64,000 nt of DNA, taken from positions 1,622,311 through 1,686,310 of the forward strand of contig NZ_CP060822.1 in assembly GCF_014489415.1 (NCBI RefSeq), read 5' to 3'. The position numbers and the translations under genes were made by a program. The DNA is from Cylindrospermopsis curvispora GIHE-G1. GTDB lineage: Bacteria > Cyanobacteriota > Cyanobacteriia > Cyanobacteriales > Nostocaceae. This document shows, in pieces, positions 1 to 8,929 of this stretch. The stretch's first letter is position 1. The number at the start of each line of letters is the position of its first letter. The notes beneath the pieces were generated by a model, which saw nothing but the letters and a program-made list of their open reading frames with translations, did no database searches and was not told where the DNA came from.

Positions 1-1
1 T

Positions 2-484
2 TCTCTTCAAATCGTTGATGATTTACCTTTGATTACATCTCGATTGGTGCCCAAACCTCAGTTATCTCCTACTACCTCTCCATCCCCATTCTTGTCTCAA
101 TCTGCTGATAAAGAATTTCAAGATCCAATCGTTCTACAAGCTCGACAAAAATTCCAGTCAGGGGATGTGAATGGAGCAATAGCTCAACTGAAATCTGCTC
201 CCCAAAAAACCACTTCTAATAGTCAGCAAGTGAAGATAATTGACCAATGGCAACAAGACTGGGCCAAAGCTGAGACTTTGGCTAATGAAATTAATCGCGC
301 TATTGATAGTGGACAATGGGAAAAGGTCTTGGCCTATCGCAACCAACCAGAGAAGTTGCCTAATATTAAATACTGGCAAGACAAACTAGAACCGTTGTTT
401 AAACAAGCAGCTCAAAAGGTTGCTCAACAAGTTTTACCAAGTCAAAACCCGCAACCGGACACCAACTCTAAAACCAAACCATAG
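2..484 (+). CDS. C-terminal part of an unrecognised protein, cut by the window edge
   Basis: The reading frame is open from base 2 with no stop before it, so the gene begins outside the window; the TTG at 29 is probably not the start. About 160 residues are visible. A Ser/Thr/Pro-rich linker (SPTTSPSPF) is followed by a helical segment whose QARQKFQSGDVNGAIAQL part looks like one TPR-style helix pair, and then a Gln/Lys-rich tail. This could be the tail of a large cyanobacterial kinase or TPR protein, but nothing visible decides the function. It converges with the minus-strand gene that ends at 506. Confidence 0.6.
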   Translation, partial: SLQIVDDLPLITSRLVPKPQLSPTTSPSPFLSQSADKEFQDPIVLQARQKFQSGDVNGAIAQLKSAPQKTTSNSQQVKIIDQWQQDWAKAETLANEINRAIDSGQWEKVLAYRNQPEKLPNIKYWQDKLEPLFKQAAQKVAQQVLPSQNPQPDTNSKTKP

Positions 485-505
485 TAGATACCCTGTGTCA
501 CACAC

Positions 506-1141
506 TTAGTGTAATTCGTCGTATTCTGCTGTTTCTACCCTTCTGCTTTCAGGGTGAGAGGGTGGTAAAAATTCCGCCCGTCGCATGGTTCCCAGGGGTG
601 GTGTTACTCCGTGATAGGGGTGAATTACCTGCACGGTGCGAGAGGGACGTTGTCTAGGCGAAAACAAGGACAACACACCAGCTACTACAATACCACCTCC
701 TACTGTTAAGGTTGCTCCACCTACGGCCCAAATTATGGGTGAATTCCACCATTTTTCCGCTTCAGAAGGCAGTGTGGCCATCATTCTGGTTGGCTGCTGT
801 TGTAGTGAATTCATTTGGTTTTGACTCAAGCTGACGGCATTAATTTGACCCTGTAGCTGTTGGTTTTGTAAGCGCAACTGCTCGTTGTCGCTTCTTAAAC
901 TGTCTACTTGAATTTTTAACTTTTCTAGGTCCAATCGCTGGTCTAAAGGTGCTACCGGTTGGGGGTTACCATATCCCCCCTGTCCAGATGGGTACTGTCC
1001 CTGGGAAGGCACAATATTGTTGGGTAATTGTGAAATACCAAAGTTGGGTTGTTGTATGGGATTGCTATTTCCTTTCAGCAATAGCAAAGCTGCTAAACCA
1101 GCAACAGCTACCCCACCAACAAATGCCATACTCTCACTCAT
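506..1141 (-). CDS. Hypothetical membrane protein with coiled coil
   Basis: Unrecognised protein of about 211 residues. I chose the ATG at 1141 over the GTG at 1150 because a GGGGG ribosome-binding site sits 8 bases before it. Near the N-terminus is a glycine/alanine-rich hydrophobic helix (GGVAVAGLAALLLL). A proline/glutamine-rich linker and a heptad-like coiled coil (LEKLKIQVDSLRSDNEQLRL) follow. A second hydrophobic segment (WAVGGATLTVGGGIVVAGVL) precedes a basic tail. The arrangement suggests an inner- or thylakoid-membrane protein that oligomerises through the coiled coil. It stands alone, downstream of neither neighbour's operon. Confidence 0.65.
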   Translation of the reverse strand: MSESMAFVGGVAVAGLAALLLLKGNSNPIQQPNFGISQLPNNIVPSQGQYPSGQGGYGNPQPVAPLDQRLDLEKLKIQVDSLRSDNEQLRLQNQQLQGQINAVSLSQNQMNSLQQQPTRMMATLPSEAEKWWNSPIIWAVGGATLTVGGGIVVAGVLSLFSPRQRPSRTVQVIHPYHGVTPPLGTMRRAEFLPPSHPESRRVETAEYDELH

Positions 1142-1297
1142 ATGGCACACCCCCTAACTAATAAAACTAAGTAGTACCAAGACCATAGTTGTATTGTAAC
1201 TGACATAATTTTGGAACACACTCACAGTAGATAAATTTATCGTCTAATTTTAATTCAGATTAATCTAAATTGCCATTAAATTACCAATTAAATAAGA

Positions 1298-2095
1298 TCA
1301 ATTTTTGACCGCCTCCTTTAAATTTCGACAAAATTCGGCGATCGCTTCTAGTCCCTGATCGGGTGTACCCTCTGCCAATCGCTTGACTACCGCACTACCT
1401 ACAATTGCTGCATCAGCTCCCCAGTCTCTTACTTGACGTGCTTGTTCTATGTCAGAAATACCGAATCCCACACCTATGGGTTTATCTGTAACACTACGGA
1501 TTTTGTCTAGTAGTTCGGAAACTCGATTTTCCATTTGTGAGCGCATACCAGTGACACCAGTAACACTTACCAAATAAATAAAACCTTGAGAAGCATGGGC
1601 GATCGCCTCTATTCTTTCCCTAGAGCTTGTAGGTGCTATGAGAAGGGTGAGGTCAATTTCTTGCTCACTTGCTGGTTTCAAAAGGGTTGCAGACTCTTCC
1701 AAAGGTAAATCTGGAACTACTAAACCCGACACACCAGCGGATTTAATATCGTCTAAAAATCTTCCAATTCCTCGATGTAAAATGGGATTATAATATGTAA
1801 ATAAAATTACAGGTGCTTTCAATTTAGGTGTAGTAGCCTTGAGCATTGTCAACACCTGTTCTAAAGTGGTACCTTTTTGTAGTGCGCGGGTAGCAGCAGC
1901 TTGAATTACTGGGCCATCTGCCAAGGGATCAGAGTAGGGAACACCTAATTCAATAATATCAGCACCAGCACAATCTAGTACTTCTAAGGCTTGAGCCGTA
2001 GTATGTAAATCGGGGTCACCAGCAGTAATAAACGGAATCAGGGCGCACTCTTGATTCCGTCTTAAATTTTCAAAACAGCGAGAAATTGCGGTCAT
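1298..2095 (-). CDS. trpA: Tryptophan synthase alpha subunit
   Basis: TrpA cleaves indole-3-glycerol phosphate to indole and glyceraldehyde 3-phosphate and channels indole to TrpB in the alpha2-beta2 complex. The 265-residue length is normal for a complete TIM-barrel TrpA. The signature [17 protein letters not shown] is present; it carries the catalytic Glu and Asp equivalent to E49 and D60 of the enteric enzyme. The phosphate-binding GVGFGIS segment lies near residue 210. It is the last gene of a minus-strand ndhL-DUF3007-trpA run, 14 bases after DUF3007. That order recurs in cyanobacteria, although the three genes share no obvious pathway. Confidence 0.97.
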   Translation of the reverse strand: MTAISRCFENLRRNQECALIPFITAGDPDLHTTAQALEVLDCAGADIIELGVPYSDPLADGPVIQAAATRALQKGTTLEQVLTMLKATTPKLKAPVILFTYYNPILHRGIGRFLDDIKSAGVSGLVVPDLPLEESATLLKPASEQEIDLTLLIAPTSSRERIEAIAHASQGFIYLVSVTGVTGMRSQMENRVSELLDKIRSVTDKPIGVGFGISDIEQARQVRDWGADAAIVGSAVVKRLAEGTPDQGLEAIAEFCRNLKEAVKN

Positions 2096-2109
2096 CAGTT
2101 AGTCATTGG

Positions 2110-2415
2110 TTAGGGTTGATCATTGGAATCAATCTTAGCTTGTATTCTGGCCAACTCTTCCGGGGAGAGTTCATCCAGACGCTTTTGGAGAAAAGCCTTT
2201 TCATACTCTTCCCGCTGTTGGTGGTAGGTCATTTTTTTACTCCCTGCACGGAATAGATAGGTTCCCAACCAACCCATTAAACCTAGCACCAGTAGAACCT
2301 GACTCCAAATTCCCGCGTCTTGACTATTCAAACCAACCAACTGTAGCACCCCATAGGCCAATCCGCCTAAGAAGAAGATCCCTAAGGTAATAGTAATTGC
2401 GTCAATACGTCGCAT
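2110..2415 (-). CDS. DUF3007 family small membrane protein
   Basis: A 101-residue cyanobacterial/plastid-lineage protein of the DUF3007 type. Two hydrophobic helices (about residues 5-27 and 36-55) are followed by a charged cytosolic tail, with YHQQREEYEKAFLQKRLDEL and then LSPEELARIQAKI. The function is unknown. Its constant place between ndhL and trpA, 37 bases after ndhL, hints at a role linked to the NDH-1 complex or the thylakoid membrane, but that is inference from position only. Confidence 0.85.
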   Translation of the reverse strand: MRRIDAITITLGIFFLGGLAYGVLQLVGLNSQDAGIWSQVLLVLGLMGWLGTYLFRAGSKKMTYHQQREEYEKAFLQKRLDELSPEELARIQAKIDSNDQP

Positions 2416-2452
2416 GAGAGTTGTGACCTACCAAGTTACTAGTTAAATTAAG

Positions 2453-2662
2453 TTAAACAATTTGTCTGGGTCTGGGTCGAAAATTGGCAATGGGGGAGAG
2501 CAACAACAAACCTGGGAAGAAGAAAAAGACCAAGAAGTACATAAATCCACGTTCCACAGAAGTTGCTGAATACCAGCGCCAGTTGAGATAAAACATAACG
2601 ATCAGTGGTATGGCTAACAGATAAGCTCCAGCCAAAGCTAAATACAGTAGTGCTAAAAGCAT
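2453..2662 (-). CDS. ndhL: NAD(P)H-quinone oxidoreductase subunit L
   Basis: NdhL (IctA) is a small membrane subunit of the cyanobacterial/chloroplast NDH-1 complex. That complex works in cyclic electron flow around photosystem I, in respiration and, in some forms, in CO2 uptake. The protein is 69 residues with two transmembrane helices (about 3-25 and 40-57), joined by the characteristic [20 protein letters not shown] segment, and a basic RPRPR tail. Length and sequence fit the family. It is the first gene of the ndhL-DUF3007-trpA run. Confidence 0.93.
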   Translation of the reverse strand: MLLALLYLALAGAYLLAIPLIVMFYLNWRWYSATSVERGFMYFLVFFFFPGLLLLSPIANFRPRPRQIV

Positions 2663-2832
2663 AATTTTGGGATGGATGAGAGAATACTATTTAGTGCATA
2701 TACCATTATATAGCTTATAGCCCCCACACTACCTAACCTAGTCCATGGGAAAAAATTTTCCCCAACCTCTTGACAAAGTATGGGAAAAGCAGCATGATGT
2801 TATGATGATGTTTTGGCATCTAAGAACCCTAA

Positions 2833-3160
2833 GGGGGTGTGGCGGAATGGTAGACGCTGCGGACTTATAAAAGTGAGCCTTGTTAGAGAAATCTTTCAAG
2901 TGTAAGCTCTCAAACTCAGGGAAACCTAAATCTGATGAAATTTAATCAAACAGACAAGGCAATCCTGAGCCAAGCCCAGTAAATTTTCATGCAATGTTTC
3001 TGGGAAGGTGCAGAGACTCGACGGGAGCTACCCTAACGTGAAGACGAGGGTAAAGAGAGAGTCCAATTCTTAAAACCCCAAAGGTAGTGGCGAAAGCTGC
3101 AGGAGAATGAAAATCCGTTGACCGTAGAAAGTCGTGGGGGTTCAAGTCCCCCCACCCCCA
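2833..3160 (+). tRNA. trnL-UAA: tRNA-Leu (UAA), interrupted by a group I intron
   Basis: Exon 1 is 2833-2866 and exon 2 is 3110-3160; the spliced tRNA is 85 nt. Acceptor strands GGGGGTG and CACCCCC pair, A3160 is the discriminator base and CCA is not encoded. The joined anticodon arm is GCGGA-CUUAAAA-UCCGU, giving anticodon UAA with the splice between U34 and A35. The T arm is GGGGG-TTCAAGT-CCCCC and there is a long class II variable arm. The D arm carries GGAATGGTAGACGC. This is the classic cyanobacterial and chloroplast split trnL. Confidence 0.96.
2867..3109 (+). other. Group I intron within tRNA-Leu(UAA)
   Basis: The 243-nt intervening sequence begins after U34 of the anticodon and ends with the terminal G (omega-G) expected of group I introns. 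Core elements are visible: GGTGCAGAGACTCGACGGGA, which is the P7/P3 side containing the guanosine-binding site, and GACGAGGGTAAAGAGAGAGTC on its partner side. It contains no open reading frame for a homing endonuclease. The size matches the small self-splicing introns known at this site across cyanobacteria and plastids. Confidence 0.93.
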
Positions 3161-3197
3161 TAAAAGTTAAACATCAAAATCCACAGCCAGTTTAAGT

Positions 3198-3226
3198 CCC
3201 CTACTTCTTGTAGAAGTAGGGGTTTT
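3198..3226 (+). terminator. Rho-independent terminator after tRNA-Leu
   Basis: A perfect stem, CCCCTACTTC with GAAGTAGGGG, encloses a 5-nt loop (TTGTA) and is followed directly by TTTTCTT. It lies 38 bases past the tRNA and just before the convergent ybaB stop, so it most likely ends the tRNA transcript. Confidence 0.85.
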
Positions 3227-3242
3227 CTTGTGAGTATCTATT

Positions 3243-3590
3243 CTACAATCCTGGTAGTTCCAAACCACCAGTTAACTCTTCCATGCGTTCCCGCATAGTC
3301 TGGGTAGATTTGAGGTAGGCATCCTTCATAGCTGCTGTGACTAGATCAGAAAGCACATCTGGTCCCTCATTAAGTGCATTGGGGGAAATCTCTACCCTTT
3401 TAGGCTCCTGGTTACCACTAATAATTACCTTAACTAGTCCACCACCAGACTCGCCCAGAATTTCCATCTGCTCCAATTCTTCTTGAAGACGTTTGGCACC
3501 TTGTTGCATCTCCTGAGCTTTTTTAAAAGCGTCCGCTATTTCTTTTACTTTTCCCAAACCAAAACCAAATCCCTGTCCTTTTCCTGTCAT
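3243..3590 (-). CDS. YbaB/EbfC family nucleoid-associated protein
   Basis: A 115-residue member of the YbaB/EbfC family, small dimeric DNA-binding proteins that coat the nucleoid. A glycine-rich N-terminus ([13 protein letters not shown]) precedes the helix [20 protein letters not shown]. The conserved core then reads [20 protein letters not shown], with the later [14 protein letters not shown] helix. The length is typical. It follows murB by 63 bases on the same strand, forming a murC-murB-ybaB run; the order suggests co-transcription rather than a shared function. Confidence 0.92.
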   Translation of the reverse strand: MTGKGQGFGFGLGKVKEIADAFKKAQEMQQGAKRLQEELEQMEILGESGGGLVKVIISGNQEPKRVEISPNALNEGPDVLSDLVTAAMKDAYLKSTQTMRERMEELTGGLELPGL

Positions 3591-3653
3591 AGTAAATTTT
3601 CCAGTTGTGCTGCGAATAAAAAATCAAAATCAATTATAGTCGTCCCTACCAAA

Positions 3654-4661
3654 TCAAGAATAACCATCCAAAACGGGAAATCGGCCAATCATTTTTACCT
3701 CTGGTTCCAATAAGATTGACCACTGATCTTGGATTTGACGTTGAATATGGCGAATGAGACGGAAAATATCGTTGGCCTGAGCACCTCCACGATTAACAAT
3801 AAAGTTAGCATGAAGTTGTGCCACTTGGGCCCCACCAATTTGATAGCCTTTTAATCCAGTTTGCTCAATTAACCATCCTGCGGTCCGGGGTAAAGGATTG
3901 CGAAACACACTCCCACAACTGGGAAAATTGTAAGGTTGAGTGGAAAGACGGTGCTGCTTGTGTTCTCTAGTTCTAGATGTGACTTTAGCTGGGTCTGCAC
4001 CTGGTTGAAGTTGAAAAGTAGCTTGGGTGACTATACGCTCACTTCCTTGTAACAAGGAGCTGCGATACTTGTAACCCAATTGGGACCTATTCACAGTTTC
4101 TAAAGTACCATCGGGAGATAGTAACTCCGCGCTGACCAACATTTCCCCCATACAATTATTATGTGCTCCTGCATTCATCACAACAGCACCACCCACAGTA
4201 CCTGGAATGCCAACTGACCACTCTAGTCCTTCCCATCCTAAACTTGCTGCTTCCCATGCTAAACTGGGAATGGATTCTCCTGCAGCTACTGTTAACCGAC
4301 CTGTTTGGTTATCAAAATATTTGTAACGGAAGTGACGGGTAGCAATTACCATTCCTGGTATACCTTCATCACTCACGAGTAAGTTAGAACCTGCTCCCAA
4401 TATTGTGATGGGTAAATCCAGAGCTTGGGCATACTCCACAGTTGCTTTTATGGCCATTAAATCCCGGGGTGCACTGTACCACTGGGCTTTTCCTCCCACT
4501 TTGTAGGAGGTAAACCCAGATAGGGAAATGTTGGACTTAATTACACAATTAGTTCCAGGTAAATAAATAATTTGATTATCATCTGAATTAACTGTTGTTT
4601 GTTTATTTTCCGTCAAAGTAGGGACTATGCGGGGACTAGCAGAGGACTCAGAAATTATCAT
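3654..4661 (-). CDS. murB: UDP-N-acetylenolpyruvoylglucosamine reductase
   Basis: MurB reduces UDP-GlcNAc-enolpyruvate to UDP-MurNAc with NADPH and FAD, the second committed step of peptidoglycan synthesis in the cytosol. The 335-residue protein has the FAD-binding SYKVGGKAQWY start and TILGAGSNLLVSDEG. The GIPGTVGGAVVMNAGA motif, the catalytic-serine region CGSVFRNP and the C-terminal LLEPEVKMIG follow. The tyrosine loop seen in E. coli-type MurB is absent, as usual in the shorter type II enzymes. An extra 40-residue N-terminal tail precedes the fold. It follows murC. Confidence 0.97.
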   Translation of the reverse strand: MIISESSASPRIVPTLTENKQTTVNSDDNQIIYLPGTNCVIKSNISLSGFTSYKVGGKAQWYSAPRDLMAIKATVEYAQALDLPITILGAGSNLLVSDEGIPGMVIATRHFRYKYFDNQTGRLTVAAGESIPSLAWEAASLGWEGLEWSVGIPGTVGGAVVMNAGAHNNCMGEMLVSAELLSPDGTLETVNRSQLGYKYRSSLLQGSERIVTQATFQLQPGADPAKVTSRTREHKQHRLSTQPYNFPSCGSVFRNPLPRTAGWLIEQTGLKGYQIGGAQVAQLHANFIVNRGGAQANDIFRLIRHIQRQIQDQWSILLEPEVKMIGRFPVLDGYS

Positions 4662-4737
4662 TGTTAATGTAAATTGGTAGCTTTATTAACATCTCAAACG
4701 CAATATTTAGGCTAAAACACGGATAATTTAGCCATCC

Positions 4738-6207
4738 CTAAAATGTGACTGTGACTGGTTGACGCAGTGCACTGATAATTTCTGGAATTGTCTGATTTAA
4801 ATTGCCAGCTCCAAGAAAGACCGCTAAATCCCCCGGACGTAGGGTGGATAATAAAACCCGGGGAATTAGGGCTAAACTTGGTTGATAAATTACTTGTGGG
4901 TGTCGTTTGGCAATTTCTGCTGCCAATTTTTCACCACTAATTTGCTCACAACTGGGTTCACCAGCACTGTAAATATCAGTCAATACAACTAAATCCGCAT
5001 GGGTGAAACAATTGGCAAACTCATCCAAGAAAGTCCGCACCCGACTGTAACGGTGAGGTTGAAAAATCCCTACTACTCTTTGCCCCGCTTTCGCTTGTAA
5101 ACGGGCCGCTGCTAGAGTGGCACGGATTTCGCTAGGATGATGGGCATAATCATCAATGAAGGTGATGCCATCTACTTCACCCCTGAATTCAAATCGTCTC
5201 CTGGCCCCTTCAAAGGTGGCAAGACCCTTGGCAATTTGCCCGAACTCCAAATTTAACACCCTTCCTACCGCCACAGCTGCTAGGGCATTACTGAGATTAT
5301 GGCGACCTAAAAGTTGTAAGCTTAATACTCCTAGAGACTTACCTTTTTCCCAAACCAAGGCCGTTGTCCCGTCTGCGCGATAGTCAATGTTGGTGACTGT
5401 ATAATCAGCACCTTTATCTGGATCTAAACTATAACTGATTCCCGGTTTTAGGCGATCGCATACTATGTCACAATCAATACTACCTACTACAACTTGACAA
5501 CCTCGGGCGAAGGTTTGGAAAGTCTCCACCACCTGTTCCAATGTTGCATAATGATCAGGGTGATCTAGTTCAATATTAGTAATTATCCCAATTGCTGGAG
5601 CATGTTTTACCAAGGAACCATCGGACTCATCAGCTTCTGCTACTAAATACTTACTTTCTCCTAATCTAGCATTTCCTTCCCAGGCATTGACTTCTCCTCC
5701 TACCACAATAGTTGGGTCAAGACCTGCTTCTAATAGCATGTAACCTATCATGCTACTAGTTGTAGTTTTACCATGGGTTCCAGCTACAGCAATGCTATGA
5801 TATTCAGCGATTAAAGCTGCCAAGACATCAGAACGATGTAGAATGGGGCAGCCTAATTCTAGCGCCGCCCTATATTCTAAATTATTATTGTTAATAGCTG
5901 TAGAACAAATGACCTGGGGTAAACTTTTTTGTTGGGTGGATAATTGGTCTGATGGGTTTGATAATATATGGCTAGTATGGCTAGAAAATGCTCCGGGACG
6001 GAAGAATTCTAGATTACTGGCCTCTTGTTGATTAAAAATATGAGCCCCCAGGGACTCTAATTTGCGAGTAATCTGGTTAGGGCGCAGGTCTGAACCGGAA
6101 ACGGGTAATTGGCGCTTTGCCAGTATGTAGGCTAGGGCGGACATTCCTATGCCCCCAATACCAATAAAATGAAATGGTCTACCACTAAAATCTATATAGC
6201 TATTCAT
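4738..6207 (-). CDS. murC: UDP-N-acetylmuramate-L-alanine ligase
   Basis: MurC is the ATP-dependent ligase that adds L-Ala to UDP-MurNAc. The 489-residue protein has the three Mur-ligase domains. The Rossmann-like UDP-binding start is FIGIGGIGMSALAYIL, the ATP loop is AVAGTHGKTTTSSM near residue 143, and the C-terminal domain has DDYAHHPSEI and FQPHRYSR. An insertion near residues 78-95 (FSSHTSHILSNPSDQL) lengthens the first domain slightly. It is the first gene of murC-murB-ybaB and is divergent from gap2 across a 568-bp gap. Confidence 0.97.
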   Translation of the reverse strand: MNSYIDFSGRPFHFIGIGGIGMSALAYILAKRQLPVSGSDLRPNQITRKLESLGAHIFNQQEASNLEFFRPGAFSSHTSHILSNPSDQLSTQQKSLPQVICSTAINNNNLEYRAALELGCPILHRSDVLAALIAEYHSIAVAGTHGKTTTSSMIGYMLLEAGLDPTIVVGGEVNAWEGNARLGESKYLVAEADESDGSLVKHAPAIGIITNIELDHPDHYATLEQVVETFQTFARGCQVVVGSIDCDIVCDRLKPGISYSLDPDKGADYTVTNIDYRADGTTALVWEKGKSLGVLSLQLLGRHNLSNALAAVAVGRVLNLEFGQIAKGLATFEGARRRFEFRGEVDGITFIDDYAHHPSEIRATLAAARLQAKAGQRVVGIFQPHRYSRVRTFLDEFANCFTHADLVVLTDIYSAGEPSCEQISGEKLAAEIAKRHPQVIYQPSLALIPRVLLSTLRPGDLAVFLGAGNLNQTIPEIISALRQPVTVTF

Positions 6208-6775
6208 CTTTTATTCCTCTGGCACCACACCAACAAATCTTTGCGACACGGGTATCATAACAGGATTTTGATTTTTGGAGATATAGCTTTCGCAATATTT
6301 CTACATCCAATCTGTATCCAAAAACTTACAGGTCAATTTTTGACTGAGTTTGTGTTTACTGGACAACAATATCCGGAGCAATTGATTCTCCAACTTTTCC
6401 TATCCTTATGATGATTATTCTGAAAAATCGGGAACTGTCGGGAAAAAAATCTGTCATATATCTTTCATCCTCAAGTGCGTGATTTTTTGACTTTGTACAC
6501 CTTAATAGGAGTTTCGTCAAGTGTGATCATCAGGATGAGGATATTGCTTAGTGATACTACAATTAGTTAAATTACATGTAAATAAAGTTAAACTATACTA
6601 GACTAGGTAAATTTATAAAAAACAAAAAGAAACTGTACTAAATAAATTGAATTCAATAAAATATGTATTTTTTTTTCGATCTAAGATTCCACAGTTATAA
6701 ACAGTCCCCCCCTTTGCGATATGATCGGGGTCAACGATATCAATTTATAGGCATAAATACAGAGGGGAAGACACT
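6208..6775. other. 568-bp intergenic region between murC and gap2
   Basis: The region lies between divergent murC and gap2 and should hold both promoters. It is AT-rich. A possible -10 hexamer for gap2, TATGAT, lies at 6720-6725, and a strong AGAGGGGAAG ribosome-binding site precedes the GTG start of gap2. A 7-bp inverted pair, TCATCCT and AGGATGA, spans roughly 6467-6540. I found no convincing gene, RNA gene or riboswitch here. Confidence 0.5.
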
Positions 6776-7789
6776 GTGGTTAGAGTTGCAATCAATGGTT
6801 TCGGGCGCATTGGCAGAAACTTTGCCCGCTGCTGGATAGGTAGAGAGAATAGCAAGGTTGAGCTTGTTGCTATTAACGACACTTCCGATCCCAGAACTAA
6901 TGCTCACCTGCTTAGATACGATTCTATGCTAGGTAGACTACAAAATGCCAATATCAGTGCTGACGATAATTCCATTACTATCAACGGTAAGACTATTAAG
7001 TGCGTATCTGATCGCAATCCAGAAAACTTACCTTGGAAAGAGTGGCAAATTGACCTGATTATTGAAGCAACGGGTGTGTTTATCAGTAAAGAAGGTGCCT
7101 CAAAGCATGTAAATGCTGGTGCTAAAAAAGTTCTAATTACTGCACCTGGTAAGAATGAAGATGGTACATTTGTTATGGGTGTGAATCATTATGATTATAA
7201 TCATGACGAACACCATATCATTAGTAATGCCAGCTGTACAACTAACTGTCTAGCACCTATTGCTAAAGTTTTGCACGAAAAATTTGGCATTATCAAAGGG
7301 ACAATGACTACTACCCATAGCTACACAGGTGACCAGAGAATTTTAGATGCTTCTCACCGTGATTTGCGTAGAGCTAGAGCAGCGGGGATTAATATTGTTC
7401 CCACTTCTACTGGTGCTGCTAAGGCTGTAGCTCTGGTAATACCAGCGCTAAAGGGTAAGTTAAATGGTGTAGCTTTGCGTGTACCCACTCCTAACGTGTC
7501 CATGGTAGATTTTGTGGTGCAGGTAGAGAAACCAACAATTACTGAGGAAGTTAATCAAGCTCTTAAAGAGGCTTCTGAAAATTCACTCAAAGGCATTTTG
7601 GGTTACAGCGAATTACCCTTAGTATCCTCTGATTATCAGGGTACTAATGAATCTTCCATTGTGGATTCTAACTTAACTATGGTGATGGGTAATGACATGG
7701 TTAAGGTCATGGCTTGGTATGACAATGAATGGGGTTATAGCCAACGAGTTTTAGATTTGGCTGAATTAGTGGCGGAGAAATGGGTATAA
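6776..7789 (+). CDS. gap2: Glyceraldehyde-3-phosphate dehydrogenase, Gap2 (photosynthetic) type
   Basis: The enzyme is the Calvin-cycle GAPDH, which reduces 1,3-bisphosphoglycerate with NADPH or NADH. The 337-residue protein starts at a GTG with a good ribosome-binding site. Motifs are the NAD-binding [13 protein letters not shown], the catalytic [13 protein letters not shown] (nucleophilic Cys near residue 154) and the C-terminal [12 protein letters not shown]. The cofactor loop reads [12 protein letters not shown]: the Ala-Ser pair replaces the Leu-Pro of strictly NAD-dependent glycolytic enzymes and marks a dual NAD(P) Gap2 enzyme. It is convergent with thiL. Confidence 0.94.
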   Translation: MVRVAINGFGRIGRNFARCWIGRENSKVELVAINDTSDPRTNAHLLRYDSMLGRLQNANISADDNSITINGKTIKCVSDRNPENLPWKEWQIDLIIEATGVFISKEGASKHVNAGAKKVLITAPGKNEDGTFVMGVNHYDYNHDEHHIISNASCTTNCLAPIAKVLHEKFGIIKGTMTTTHSYTGDQRILDASHRDLRRARAAGINIVPTSTGAAKAVALVIPALKGKLNGVALRVPTPNVSMVDFVVQVEKPTITEEVNQALKEASENSLKGILGYSELPLVSSDYQGTNESSIVDSNLTMVMGNDMVKVMAWYDNEWGYSQRVLDLAELVAEKWV

Positions 7790-7801
7790 AATAATTCCCA
7801 T

Positions 7802-8866
7802 TCATCCGGGAATCCCACACTCACCACCAAAATGTTGAAATCCCTGACTGAGTGTTAAAACTTGGTTGGGGATTTCTTGGGTATGTGATTGTAGAATAAC
7901 TTGGTCACCGGATGTAATTTCTCCGATAATTGCTGCACCTGATCCTAATTTAAGAACTAAGGCTTGGGCAATAGTTGGTGGTAAACAGAGTACCAGTTCA
8001 AAATCTTCACCACCATATAAGGCATAATCAAGCCATCGTGGTGGTGTTAACCAGTAGTTAGATATGGGTATTAGGGGAATTTGATCCTGATGTAAAACTG
8101 CTCCGACTTGACTGGCACGACAAATTTGTAATATAGCATCTGCTAATCCATCACTACTATCCATACCACTCAAGGTAATTGGAGAGAAATTTCCACAGGA
8201 TTTTAAACCCGACATGAGGATTTCGTGTAGTATGTATATTACATCCAAACGTGGGTTAGGACGTTGGTGAAATCTAATTAAAGCCTGCTTTTCCCCTTCC
8301 TTGAGGTTTTCACCCGTTTGAGGGTGCAAGAGCAATTCTAACCCAGCACGAGAAGCTCCATGCATACCAGTTATAACTATAGCATTCCCCACTTGAGCTG
8401 TACACCGCCGAATAATCAAATCTGGACTGACCTCACCAAAAGCTGTAATTCCTATAGTTGTAACAGGGGATCGCACTATGTCACCGCCAACGATGGGAGT
8501 ATGATACTTCTGTAAGCAGTCACTCATGCCCTGATACAGTTGTTCTACCCAATGGACAGGTAAATCCCCTGGTAAACCGAGGGCGACGGTAATTCCTAGG
8601 GGAAAGGCACCCATAGCAGCCAAGTCGGACAAATTAGCGGTAGCAGCGCGCCAGCCTGCATCCTTGGGAGAAGTGGTAAGATTGCTAAAATGCACACCAT
8701 CTACTAACATATCTGTAGTTACAACCAAATGGTGCGCGGGTTTAGTCGGCAAAACTGCACCATCATCCCCTATAATATGGGGAGGACAAAAGCTCTGTAA
8801 TTTCTGCAAAAGACCCTGTTCCCCCAGGTCACGAACTCTGAGGTATTCTCCCCCTAAATCAGCCAT
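7802..8866 (-). CDS. thiL: Thiamine-monophosphate kinase
   Basis: ThiL phosphorylates thiamine monophosphate to the cofactor thiamine diphosphate with ATP. I start it at the ATG at 8866, which has GGAAGAG 8 bases upstream; the ATG at 8893 has no such site. The resulting protein is 354 residues, compared with about 320-340 usual. Family motifs are present: IGDDGAVL near the N-terminus, VVTTDMLVDGVHF, GGDIVRSP, SGMDSSDGLADAI and LYGGEDFELVL. It is convergent with gap2 and divergent from the DUF39 gene, with a 63-bp shared promoter space. Confidence 0.94.
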   Translation of the reverse strand: MADLGGEYLRVRDLGEQGLLQKLQSFCPPHIIGDDGAVLPTKPAHHLVVTTDMLVDGVHFSNLTTSPKDAGWRAATANLSDLAAMGAFPLGITVALGLPGDLPVHWVEQLYQGMSDCLQKYHTPIVGGDIVRSPVTTIGITAFGEVSPDLIIRRCTAQVGNAIVITGMHGASRAGLELLLHPQTGENLKEGEKQALIRFHQRPNPRLDVIYILHEILMSGLKSCGNFSPITLSGMDSSDGLADAILQICRASQVGAVLHQDQIPLIPISNYWLTPPRWLDYALYGGEDFELVLCLPPTIAQALVLKLGSGAAIIGEITSGDQVILQSHTQEIPNQVLTLSQGFQHFGGECGIPG

Positions 8867-8929
8867 CTTGTTTTCTCTTCCATATATTACCATATATTAA
8901 TAATCATAATATTCAGATTACTAAATACA

